Assembly: GCA_037383845.1 (NCBI GenBank)
Contig: JARRON010000062.1
Span: 1-7,966 of the forward strand
Source: JARRON01 sp037383845
GTDB taxonomy: Bacteria > Pseudomonadota > Gammaproteobacteria > Steroidobacterales > XN24
DNA: 7,966 bases
Reading direction: 5' to 3'
In this document: positions 1-5,949 of the stretch, in pieces
Layout of the letters: each line of letters begins with the position of its first letter
How positions within the stretch are numbered: position 1 is the first letter of the stretch
The notes under the pieces: model-generated
Told to the model about the DNA's origin: nothing
Database searches by the model: none
The model's input: only the letters and a program-made list of their open reading frames with translations
Program-made: the position numbers and the translations under genes

Positions 1-60
1 CTTGCCGGGTTGCGTTGCCGGACAATTTCGCCTCTTCGCGTCCCGGCGCAGAAGCTTTCT

Positions 61-136
61 TCCCCGGTAGCTCAGTTGGTAGAGCGACGGACTGTTAATC
101 CGTTGGTCGTTGGTTCGAGTCCGACCCGGGGAGCCA
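61..136 (+). tRNA. tRNA-Asn (anticodon GTT)
   Basis: This is a complete 76-nt tRNA. The acceptor stem TCCCCGG (61-67) pairs with CCGGGGA (126-132), followed by discriminator G133 and an encoded CCA at 134-136. The anticodon stem ACGGA (87-91) pairs with TCCGT (99-103), and the 7-base loop CTGTTAA (92-98) places anticodon GTT at 94-96, which reads Asn codons AAC and AAU. The T arm has stem GTTGG/CCGAC around the loop TTCGAGT. An encoded CCA is usual in Gammaproteobacteria. The gene is followed closely by its own intrinsic terminator. Its 3' part recurs at 1653-1697, so it probably served as an integration site. No clear promoter was recognised in the 60 bases upstream. Confidence 0.98.
92..136 (+). 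repeat. Direct repeat, left copy (att-like, inside intact tRNA-Asn)
   Basis: This is the tRNA segment from the anticodon loop to CCA that is repeated at 1653-1697. The two copies agree at 42 of 45 positions. If an element integrated here, this is the junction that keeps the tRNA functional. Confidence 0.75.
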
Positions 137-144
137 AATGAAAC

Positions 145-180
145 AAGGGGTCGCAGAGATTCTGCGACCCCTTCTTTTTT
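145..180 (+). terminator. Rho-independent terminator of tRNA-Asn
   Basis: GGGGTCGCAGA (147-157) pairs perfectly with TCTGCGACCCC (161-171) around a 3-nt loop. The flanking AA and TT extend the stem to 13 bp. A T-rich tail follows (172-180, seven of nine bases T after the stem). It lies 8 nt after the tRNA CCA end and should end the tRNA transcript. Confidence 0.93.
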
Positions 181-258
181 GCCTAGTCAGCCAACAGTCA
201 CCTCGGCCATGAACTGGGCACAACCTCTCGATATCTACCCTTGTCGAGGAATACAGCA
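181..258. other. Short intergenic stretch after the tRNA terminator
   Basis: I see no gene, RNA or convincing regulatory motif here. It is the first DNA inside the putative element. Confidence 0.5.
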
Positions 259-513
259 TCAGCAATGCTGTTTCCGCCGACCCGGCGCGTTCCTCGTGCT
301 CATTACTGGTGTCGGGTGCGGCTCTCCCTCCGGGGGCTTTCGCCACTGTGCCCGCCGCTCCCCGCGTAGCCACCGCAGATGCGTCACGTAGCGGCGCGCC
401 TCGCTCTCCGCGATAACCCGCGGCCATCCCGCTTCATGCTCAAGCATGGCGGCGCGTCCTTCGAAGGCGTCGCGTAGGTCGTCCACGGGCAAAGGATAGC
501 CCCGGCGGCAGGC
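259..513 (-). pseudogene. Probable relic of an integrative-element protein (C-terminal fragment)
   Basis: The open frame runs from 513 (after an in-frame TGA at 514-516) to TGA at 259-261. The only near-start candidate is a TTG at 492, with no good ribosome binding site. The translation includes DDLRDAFEGRAAMLEHEAGW and then a Glu/Ala/Arg-rich stretch. From memory, DLREAFEERAAIMEYDGG-like segments occur near the ends of small or primase-associated proteins in proteobacterial genomic islands. That likeness is my recollection and could not be searched. After about 50 residues the frame becomes Arg/Pro-rich and unlike a folded protein, so it is probably broken. The location inside the tRNA-Asn footprint fits island debris. 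It could also be a chance open frame. Confidence 0.35.
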
Positions 514-742
514 TCAGGGGGCGAGCCCGCATGTCGTGGACCTGCTGCCGGCGGATGCCTGGAAGATGGCCCGCGAGCGACCTTGTCAGGCAGACCCTAA
601 AAGCCGAAGGCCCCCGTGAGGGAGCCTTACGAACCCCTGAGTCGCGTGGCGTCGCTGTCTCGGGGGACCCCACTAGGCGAGGATTTAATGGGCGTATTTC
701 AGCCCCTGACGCTCGGAGTTCCAGCGGGAAACCATCCAAACC
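514..742. other. Intergenic stretch with a weak hairpin
   Basis: I see no convincing gene here. The plus strand has short open frames, including VVDLLPADAWKMARE near 537-581, which looks protein-like but soon meets a stop; it may be a relic or chance. An imperfect 9-bp hairpin lies at 607-628: AAGGC-C-CCC pairs with GGG-A-GCCTT around a GTGA tetraloop. Read on the minus strand it is followed by CGGCTTTTAG, so it may weakly terminate the gene at 743-1159, but the T run is short and not adjacent to the stem. Confidence 0.35.
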
Positions 743-1159
743 TCAAGATTCGCTATCAGGCGGTTTAATTCCAAGTGCCAAATCTTTTTGATCGCGCTCT
801 TCAATCATTCTATCCAGCGCCTCGTAAAGTCGCTCACACTCTTCAGTATTACCACTTTCGTAGGCTGCTCTCGCTTTAGAGATGCTTTCTCGAACGTCGT
901 TGACGGCATGCTTGTCCGCGACGAACCACTGCTCTGTCGGCTTTGCATCCGTATTCTCCCCGCGCATATCGACGGCCGTTCCATCCTCCATTTCGAGCAC
1001 CAGAGGATCCTTCACTGACTTCTGATCGGCATCATCTATGCGCTTCTGCAAGGTGGCTTCGAGTGCGTCCAGATCCTTCCCGCAATCGGCGAAAGCTGAA
1101 TTGGCCGCAGTGATTGAACAGACGCCGCAAACAAAGGCGACAAGACCAAATTTTTTCAT
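743..1159 (-). CDS. Small exported protein of unknown function
   Basis: This is a 138-residue protein. I do not recognise its family. I chose the ATG at 1159 because an AGGGAG ribosome binding site lies 9 nt upstream (1169-1174) and because it gives a classical signal peptide: MKK, then a hydrophobic core (GLVAFVCGVCSITAA), then a likely cut after SAFA at residue 24. An ATG ten codons upstream would only add residues ahead of the signal. The mature part starts DCGKDLDALE and is highly charged and probably helical. It contains a Cys near its start and another (ECERLYEAL) in the second half, which could form a disulphide in the periplasm. It ends at TGA 743-745. GC is visibly lower than in the genes to the right. 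It is the only intact-looking gene in the putative tRNA-Asn footprint, which suggests acquired cargo. No partner gene is adjacent. Confidence 0.7.
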   Translation of the reverse strand: MKKFGLVAFVCGVCSITAANSAFADCGKDLDALEATLQKRIDDADQKSVKDPLVLEMEDGTAVDMRGENTDAKPTEQWFVADKHAVNDVRESISKARAAYESGNTEECERLYEALDRMIEERDQKDLALGIKPPDSES

Positions 1160-1168
1160 AGGCGAGAA

Positions 1169-1174
1169 CTCCCT
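1169..1174 (-). promoter_or_regulatory. Ribosome binding site deciding the start at 1159
   Basis: AGGGAG on the minus strand lies 9 nt before ATG 1159. It supports this start over the ATG ten codons upstream (1189). Confidence 0.6.
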
Positions 1175-1189
1175 GCTCAGTTGCTCCAC

Positions 1190-1652
1190 TCAAACATCAT
1201 CTTGAATTTGTTACTTAAGAAATCAGCGTATCACTGCTACAGCAGGGAAATCACGTTGCATCGCACTGCTTCCAGGCCTGGCTTTAAGTTCCGCTCCACG
1301 CTTTGAGTTGACCTGCCCGCCGCTTGTCGGACCGTTGGATTCTAGAGAAGATGGCCATTGCCGGGGAGCGACGAGTAAGCTTTCTCCCTCGAGCCTGAGC
1401 ATGAAGATTGAGAGGTCTCCGCGCTACACGGCGGCGACGGAGGACGACAGATGCGCAGTCGGCGCCTTAATTTTGTGCACAAAAGAACGGCGACCACCAT
1501 GCCGGTGACCGCCGTCCTGGGTCGGTTGCCGAGGCCAGCCCCATACTGCGGGGACGTTGGAGCCAGCCCCCGCTTCCGGGCGACGGTGCGGGACACAACC
1601 CCCGCCGCCGCCAGTCCGGTCAGCCGCAAAGATGGCGGCCACCCGACGCGTC
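1190..1652. other. Non-coding stretch of the putative element, right side
   Basis: No gene is convincing. A minus-strand frame starting at an ATG near 1402 and ending near 1225 lacks a ribosome binding site and recognisable sequence. The part nearest 1190 is AT-richer and should hold the promoter of the 743-1159 gene, but I could not place its -35 and -10 with confidence. A small inverted repeat CTGCT-AC-AGCAG lies at 1234-1245. A perfect 14-bp palindrome lies at 1471-1484. The rest is GC-rich and looks like decayed DNA. Confidence 0.45.
1471..1484. repeat. Perfect 14-bp palindrome TTTTGTGCACAAAA
   Basis: Every base is symmetric about the centre of GTGCAC. It stands out as an AT-flanked site in GC-rich DNA. 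It could be an operator for a dimeric regulator, but no intact gene starts beside it, so no role is assigned. Confidence 0.35.
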
Positions 1653-1697
1653 CTGTTAATCCGTTGGTCGCTGGCTCGAGTCCGACCCGGGGCGCCA
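1653..1697 (+). repeat. Direct repeat, right copy: tRNA-Asn 3' fragment (att-like remnant)
   Basis: This copy matches tRNA-Asn 92-136 with three changes: T110 to C1671, T114 to C1675 and A132 to C1693. The first creates a C-A mismatch in the T stem and the second alters the first base of the TTC motif, so the fragment is decaying and cannot be a working tRNA. The DNA just upstream of 1653 does not align with the tRNA 5' half. Homology continues loosely downstream into a terminator-like hairpin at 1711-1738, as expected if this was once the chromosomal 3' flank of the tRNA. Confidence 0.8.
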
Positions 1698-1710
1698 GGC
1701 AAGAACGAGA

Positions 1711-1738
1711 GGCGGCAGGCGTTCTGCGGCCCATTTTT
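1711..1738 (+). terminator. Degenerate terminator-like hairpin after the tRNA fragment
   Basis: GGC-G-GCAG (1711-1718) pairs with CTGC-G-GCC (1724-1731) around GCGTT, with one G-G mismatch, and TTTTT follows at 1734-1738. Its sequence and its spacing from the tRNA end resemble the intact terminator at 145-180, so I read it as a diverged copy. It points away from the minus-strand operon at 1786 and gives that operon no good T-run. Confidence 0.5.
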
Positions 1739-1785
1739 CCTGCCCTCTCCCGCGCCAGGCCTGCGGGCACCGACCGTCCCCGAAC

Positions 1786-2796
1786 CTAGGTGTCCAGCAC
1801 GTAGAACTGCCAGAGATCCTTCCGGCTCATCTTGAGCACGGGCTGCAACGCCCGCAGCCCGGTGCGGCCGATGCTCTTCTCAAGGTAGTGGAGTTCGTCG
1901 AACTTCTCCCGGGTTTCCGGATCCACCTGGGGCGTGAAACCGCTCTCCCGCATCATAAGGATGCCTTTGGCCCGGAGAGCCAGTTCCACGTGAAGGCGGA
2001 CGTAGCAGATCAGGTCGGCCATCACCTCGCCCCGGAACCGGGACTTCAGCGACCGCAGATACCGTCCCACGTGGGTCCGGGCGAACTGTTGGGACCTGAT
2101 GGCGGACAGAAGCTCCAGGTCGGAGTCGAAGTCCTCGCCGATCCATTCCCGCAGGGCGCTCTCGCTGCGCCCGAACACCCAGTAAAGCAGCACCGGCAGC
2201 GCCACCAGGATGCCCAGGGTGGACCACACCGGCCAGAGCAGAAAGTGGTTGAAGGCCGAGTGCAGAATGACCGCCAGCCCGAACCCCGGCACGAAGGCCA
2301 GCGGGCCCAGCCCGGGGCGACTTTCCACGAAGCCCACCGAGGCAACTGCAAATACGGCCATGGCGCCGCCGTGCATGATCGCGGTCCCGAATCCCCGGAC
2401 GACCCACAGCGCCGTATTGGGGTCGGAACGGGACAGCAGGTAGTAGAGGTTTTCGGCTACGGCAAATCCGGTACCCACCGCAAACCCGACGACGGCGCCG
2501 TCCACCAGCAGGCCGACCCGGTGAGTTCGAATGAGGAAAATGAGGATCAGCGCTTTCAGGGATTCCTCAACCACGGGAGAGACGTAACGCGCGTAGTCCA
2601 TGAAGCCCAGGCCAGTCCACGGCAGCAGGCTGCGGTGGACCACGTAGCTCGCTCCGGCAGCCGCCGCCCCAACGGCCAGGGACAACAGAACCGCCCGAAA
2701 CCGCACGATCTTGTAGCTGTCCAGGTACAACAGCGTCCCGAGGAACACCAGGACCGGCAGTAGCGCAATGGATCCCCGGGTGATCAGCTCAGTCAT
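1786..2796 (-). CDS. PrsW-family intramembrane protease
   Basis: This 336-residue protein is a polytopic membrane protease of the PrsW family (CAAX-protease-like fold). All family motifs are visible: EESLK at 77-81, FAVAEN at 111-116, R134 with H142 in the RGF...MHGG segment, and HSAFNH at 179-184. The glutamates and histidines are the expected catalytic or metal-binding residues. About seven hydrophobic segments cover residues 8-208. A soluble tail of about 126 residues (210-336) follows and should be cytoplasmic. The founding member, Bacillus PrsW, makes the first cut in the anti-sigma factor RsiW. Other homologues lack known substrates. ATG 2796 is preceded by AGGGGAA (2803-2809). The gene starts 34 bp after the stop of the metalloprotease-barrel gene, with no terminator between, so the two are probably co-transcribed. 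The stop is TAG at 1786-1788. No clear terminator follows on this strand. I give no gene symbol because orthology with prsW is unproven. Confidence 0.92.
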   Translation of the reverse strand: MTELITRGSIALLPVLVFLGTLLYLDSYKIVRFRAVLLSLAVGAAAAGASYVVHRSLLPWTGLGFMDYARYVSPVVEESLKALILIFLIRTHRVGLLVDGAVVGFAVGTGFAVAENLYYLLSRSDPNTALWVVRGFGTAIMHGGAMAVFAVASVGFVESRPGLGPLAFVPGFGLAVILHSAFNHFLLWPVWSTLGILVALPVLLYWVFGRSESALREWIGEDFDSDLELLSAIRSQQFARTHVGRYLRSLKSRFRGEVMADLICYVRLHVELALRAKGILMMRESGFTPQVDPETREKFDELHYLEKSIGRTGLRALQPVLKMSRKDLWQFYVLDT

Positions 2797-2802
2797 GCCC
2801 CG

Positions 2803-2809
2803 TTCCCCT
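2803..2809 (-). promoter_or_regulatory. Ribosome binding site of the PrsW-family gene
   Basis: AGGGGAA on the minus strand lies about 6 nt before ATG 2796, inside the 34-bp gap after the upstream stop codon. It supports translational independence within a shared transcript. Confidence 0.55.
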
Positions 2810-2830
2810 GCCGGCAGATAGCGCTCAACC

Positions 2831-5809
2831 TCAGAGAATCTTCAGGGACAGCATGACGTCGTCGGTTTCGTGGCTGCTGCCCTCGAACCCGGCGGCGTAA
2901 CCCACTGAAAGCATCATGTCCATGCGCGACAGTATGGTGAACTGAAAATCCAGCTGGGCGCCGAAGCTGTAGTAACTGTCGCTGTCGGTGTCCATATCGG
3001 TGACAAGGGCGGCCGCAAAGATGGCCGGGCGCATCCACGACAGGTACGCGTCCGGACTCCCTACCCGGTCGAACCGGGCGGGCGGCAGGTTCCACTCCAG
3101 AAGGCTGCGGCCGAAGTTCCGCCCGTCGAGTTCGTCGATGTCGAAGCCCGGCAGGCTGAACGGCTCCCGGTAGCGCTTGGGATCCCGGTGGTCCACGTAG
3201 TTGTTCCGGAAACCTCCGAAGTAGAAGTTCGAGAATTCTTCTTCCTTGTCGCCGATCGCAAAACCCGCGGCGTTCCGCCACCAGATCGAGGAATGCGCAA
3301 GCGGCAGGGCCCAGCCCAGGTCGAGCTTGCCGTACCCGTACGGCGTCAGGCTGCTGTTCGCGTAGTTGCCTCCGGTCACGAGGGACCACTTGTGGCCCTT
3401 CTCGTCGTCCACGGCCCCGAGGGACCTGCGCACGAAGCTGTAGTCGAGCCGGGCACTGGCGTTGGCGAGGCTGTCGAAGGTCGCGGCCACGTCCTGGGCG
3501 TAAGGCACCTCGTCCAGATTGCCGAAATAGCCAGCTTTGACGGTGAGATCCAGTTCCCTCGGCTCGTCGTAGATGATGGGCCGCTCGTAGGTGACCTCGC
3601 CGGAATAGCCTTTCTTGCTGACCCGGGTCGGGCCGAAGATGTCGTAGAAGTCGGCATAGTTGTACTTGAGTTCGGTGGTCCATGAACCCGGAAGCAGCTG
3701 GTCGAGCCGCTGGTACTCGTGCTTGATATAGACGTGGCCCGCCTCGTCGCTGCTCTGCCCCGGCGTGACCGACGCGCTGACGCCGAGTCGGCTGAACCCT
3801 ATCGGGTCGCCGAAATCCGCGGCGACGCCGGCGCCCACCGAACTCCTGTATCCCTCGAGAACCGGGTAGACCGACTCCAGCTCCATGTTCTCCCAGACCC
3901 GGTAACCGCCCTCGTCCGTGATCTTCTCGTCCAGCGGGATGTCCCCGGGAGAGCCCGCCCGCCACTGCTTCAGGACAGGGTGGCTGGCCACGACCTGGGT
4001 GCCGAGGAACGTGATGGCGCTCAGGTTCTCCAGGGGCACCGGGTCGATGACCGCGGGAATGAATCCCTGCCCCGAGTATCGGAAAACGACGAGGGAGCCG
4101 TCCTCCCTGGGCATCGGCCTGAAGAAGCCGGTCTCGGCGTTGCTGACGGCCTCCACGGCGCCCGTTTCCAGCTCGTAGCGAAAGATGTTGGAAACCCCGG
4201 TGTAGTACGAGCTGCCATACAGGTATCTGCCATCGGGGCTGAATACGAAGCTCTCCGGTACCGCCTGTCCGAAGTCGAAGCGGCCCACCTCCTCCATGCC
4301 GCCGGCAAGCAGCGACTCGATGCGGTAGATCCGGAGGGACTGGTCGCCGTTGACCTCGCCGAACGACGTGGACAGCAGGCTCCCGTCGGGGGATATGTCC
4401 AGGTCGTACAGGATCTCTCCGAACGGCAGCGTGCGGACCTGCTCCCATTGCTCGTAGGGAAAAGGTACTCGCACCAGGGTGGCGAGTCCGTTCAGATGCC
4501 TCACGCCCCACAACGACCGGTCCGCCGGGTTGAACACGAGCTCGCCGATTCTTGCGTCCGGCAGCAACACGGTGGACTCTCCGCTGGGGAGGTCCAGGGC
4601 AACGACGTCGCGCATTGCGCCGTTGTCCGCGGTATAGAAGAGCGTTTGCGTCCCCGGGTCGTAGGCCGGCGACGTGACCTTGAAGAGCAGCGGCCCCTTG
4701 ATGTCCTCGAGCCTGTCGATGAACGGCTCGTTCTCGGAAATCGACGCGATGTGCGCCACGACCCCCGGATAACGCACCCCGGCGAGGATGCGACGGGAAT
4801 CCTCATCGAAAAAGGCCCTGGAGACGGACCCCAGGGGGTGCACGGACAGGTCCCGATACGCAGTGGTGGGATGCTGACGTATCGAGCGGAGATTGGCCCG
4901 CTGGAACTCGTGCTCCCAGGCCACCCACTCCGCCCAGGCTTCGTCAAGCGGCTTGCCGAAAACCTGCTCGAACTGGGCCGAGTAGTGCCTCCGCGATCCG
5001 TCCGTGCGGGCTGTCCAGTCCACGAGGTGACGGGGCGAATAGGCCAGGGCCAGGTAGCTCATGAAGCGGGTGCCGTACAGATAGGCATTCACGCCGACCT
5101 GGAAATCCACTTTAGTCCCTTCCGCCACCAGCCCCAGCGGGTCGTAGAAGTGGGCATCGTCGCGGACCATGGCCCGGAACACCATCTCGTCGTAGGCACC
5201 CTGGGCCCGTCCCAGCCCGCCGGCCATCCAGGTCTGTGTGAACGTGGCAATGCCCTCGTGGTACCAGCGGGGGCTGGCCAGCCTGGGCATCGTCAGGTAG
5301 CTGTATAACATCGTCTCCGGGTGGTCGGCGGTCGCCATCACCTTGCCCCCGAAAAGCCGGCGCCAGAAACGATCCTCCTCTGCGGCCATGTCCGTGGCCA
5401 CCAGATGGACGAGCTCGTGGTTCATCCACGTGAACATCCGTTCCGCCGGCGCGGAAGTCTCGAACGTGAAGAGCTTCGGCGCGATGTCGACCACCACGGA
5501 GTTACGAGGCACGGGTATCGCCCCGGCGTTCCCATAGTCCACGAAATCGACCAGCAGGGTCGTCACCTTCTCCGTGGGCTCGTAGCCGAAGATCGCGCGC
5601 TGGCCCTCGAGGGAGTTTTCGAAGCTGCGCGCCACGTGCGGCACCAGGTAGGTTTCAGTGGGATCGAGGTACAGGAGGCGGAGATCCGGCGTCTCGATGA
5701 ACTGGAGGATGTCCTCTGCGGGCAGCGGACGCGGAAGGAAGGCGAAGCCCACAAGGATCAGGCAGAAATAGACCGCTTTCCGATTCACCTGGACCGCCCC
5801 CCGAGTCAT
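2831..5809 (-). CDS. Exported HExxH metalloprotease with beta-propeller and C-terminal outer-membrane barrel
   Basis: Counting from a possible GTG at 5848 the frame has 1005 residues. From ATG 5809, used here, it has 992. A GTG at 5788, with a G-rich run 8 nt ahead, is a real alternative and gives an ideal signal peptide (NRKAVYFCLILVGFAFL, cut near PLPA). The order is as follows, numbered on the 1005-residue form. Residues 45-320 carry a gluzincin-type zinc site, HELVH at 144-148 with third ligand E198 in WYHEGIATF, as in the peptidase MA family. Residues about 340-610 show beta-propeller (TolB/PD40-like) blades such as ISPDGSLL and FSPDGRYLYG. Residues about 660-1005 have alternating aromatic strands, as in an outer-membrane barrel, with FYFGGFRNNYV near 875-885 recalling surface-antigen barrels. 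The chain ends in SLKIL, not the usual terminal Phe. I infer a cell-surface or periplasm-facing protease held in the outer membrane; the substrate is unknown. It heads a likely operon with the PrsW-family gene. Confidence 0.85.
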   Translation of the reverse strand: MTRGAVQVNRKAVYFCLILVGFAFLPRPLPAEDILQFIETPDLRLLYLDPTETYLVPHVARSFENSLEGQRAIFGYEPTEKVTTLLVDFVDYGNAGAIPVPRNSVVVDIAPKLFTFETSAPAERMFTWMNHELVHLVATDMAAEEDRFWRRLFGGKVMATADHPETMLYSYLTMPRLASPRWYHEGIATFTQTWMAGGLGRAQGAYDEMVFRAMVRDDAHFYDPLGLVAEGTKVDFQVGVNAYLYGTRFMSYLALAYSPRHLVDWTARTDGSRRHYSAQFEQVFGKPLDEAWAEWVAWEHEFQRANLRSIRQHPTTAYRDLSVHPLGSVSRAFFDEDSRRILAGVRYPGVVAHIASISENEPFIDRLEDIKGPLLFKVTSPAYDPGTQTLFYTADNGAMRDVVALDLPSGESTVLLPDARIGELVFNPADRSLWGVRHLNGLATLVRVPFPYEQWEQVRTLPFGEILYDLDISPDGSLLSTSFGEVNGDQSLRIYRIESLLAGGMEEVGRFDFGQAVPESFVFSPDGRYLYGSSYYTGVSNIFRYELETGAVEAVSNAETGFFRPMPREDGSLVVFRYSGQGFIPAVIDPVPLENLSAITFLGTQVVASHPVLKQWRAGSPGDIPLDEKITDEGGYRVWENMELESVYPVLEGYRSSVGAGVAADFGDPIGFSRLGVSASVTPGQSSDEAGHVYIKHEYQRLDQLLPGSWTTELKYNYADFYDIFGPTRVSKKGYSGEVTYERPIIYDEPRELDLTVKAGYFGNLDEVPYAQDVAATFDSLANASARLDYSFVRRSLGAVDDEKGHKWSLVTGGNYANSSLTPYGYGKLDLGWALPLAHSSIWWRNAAGFAIGDKEEEFSNFYFGGFRNNYVDHRDPKRYREPFSLPGFDIDELDGRNFGRSLLEWNLPPARFDRVGSPDAYLSWMRPAIFAAALVTDMDTDSDSYYSFGAQLDFQFTILSRMDMMLSVGYAAGFEGSSHETDDVMLSLKIL

Positions 5810-5854
5810 GGCCAGATTCCGGAAGGATACACAGATTCCACCCGGCACAGGCGG

Positions 5855-5883
5855 CTATCCGGACGCCGCGCAGGCGCGGATAG
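5855..5883 (-). promoter_or_regulatory. Hairpin in the leader of the metalloprotease-barrel gene
   Basis: CTATCCG (5855-5861) pairs with CGGATAG (5877-5883). An inner stem CGCC/GGCG (5864-5867 with 5873-5876) sits across a 2-nt bulge. It touches the T-run end of the terminator at 5884-5915. It lacks a T-run of its own. It may be a leader structure, an operator or part of a double terminator; I cannot tell which. The promoter of the downstream operon should lie in or near this 75-bp gap, but no consensus is clear. Confidence 0.45.
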
Positions 5884-5915
5884 AAAAATCCCCCCGGCAT
5901 GGGCCGCCGGGGGGA
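5884..5915 (-). terminator. Strong Rho-independent terminator of the nonapeptide-repeat gene
   Basis: On the minus strand CCCCCCGGC (5914-5906) pairs with GCCGGGGGG (5898-5890) around a 7-nt loop. An outer A-T pair extends the stem to 10 bp, and a TTTTT run follows at 5888-5884. It starts 34 bp after the TAA of the repeat-protein gene. It separates that transcript from the metalloprotease operon. Confidence 0.9.
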
Positions 5916-5949
5916 CTGATCTTCTGCCGATGTCCGCAGGATGTCGGCG

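Larger units (their letters stand above)
92..1697. mobile_element. Probable degraded integrative element at tRNA-Asn, bounded by att-like repeats
   Basis: The interval is flanked by two direct copies of the tRNA-Asn 3' part (92-136 and 1653-1697). The homology starts at the first base of the anticodon loop, a common crossover place for tyrosine recombinases that use tRNA genes. Such integration leaves an intact tRNA at one end and a 3' fragment at the other, as seen here. The interior is about 1.5 kb, far too short for a functional element. It has no integrase, one relic-like frame (259-513) and one small gene (743-1159) with lower GC than the genes to the right. I infer an old insertion that has lost most of its cargo by deletion. 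The alternative is a tandem tRNA-Asn duplication whose second copy lost its 5' half. Confidence 0.6.

Noticed and set aside
95..427. Minus-strand frame across tRNA-Asn ending in GSDSNQRPTD
   Set aside because: This peptide is the familiar spurious antisense translation of a tRNA gene. The frame at 1342-1770 contains the same artefact from the tRNA fragment.
1615..1697. Second functional tRNA gene
   Set aside because: The 5' half does not align with tRNA-Asn, no matching acceptor 5' strand is found, and the T arm carries a mismatch and a changed TTC motif.
2793..4511. Long open frame (572 codons) on the minus strand
   Set aside because: It is Arg/Gly/Pro-rich and lies inside the metalloprotease-barrel gene in another frame of the same strand. 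It is a GC-rich shadow without domains.
3719..5308. Long open frame (529 codons) on the plus strand
   Set aside because: It is antisense to the metalloprotease-barrel gene and low in recognisable protein character. It is a third-position GC shadow.
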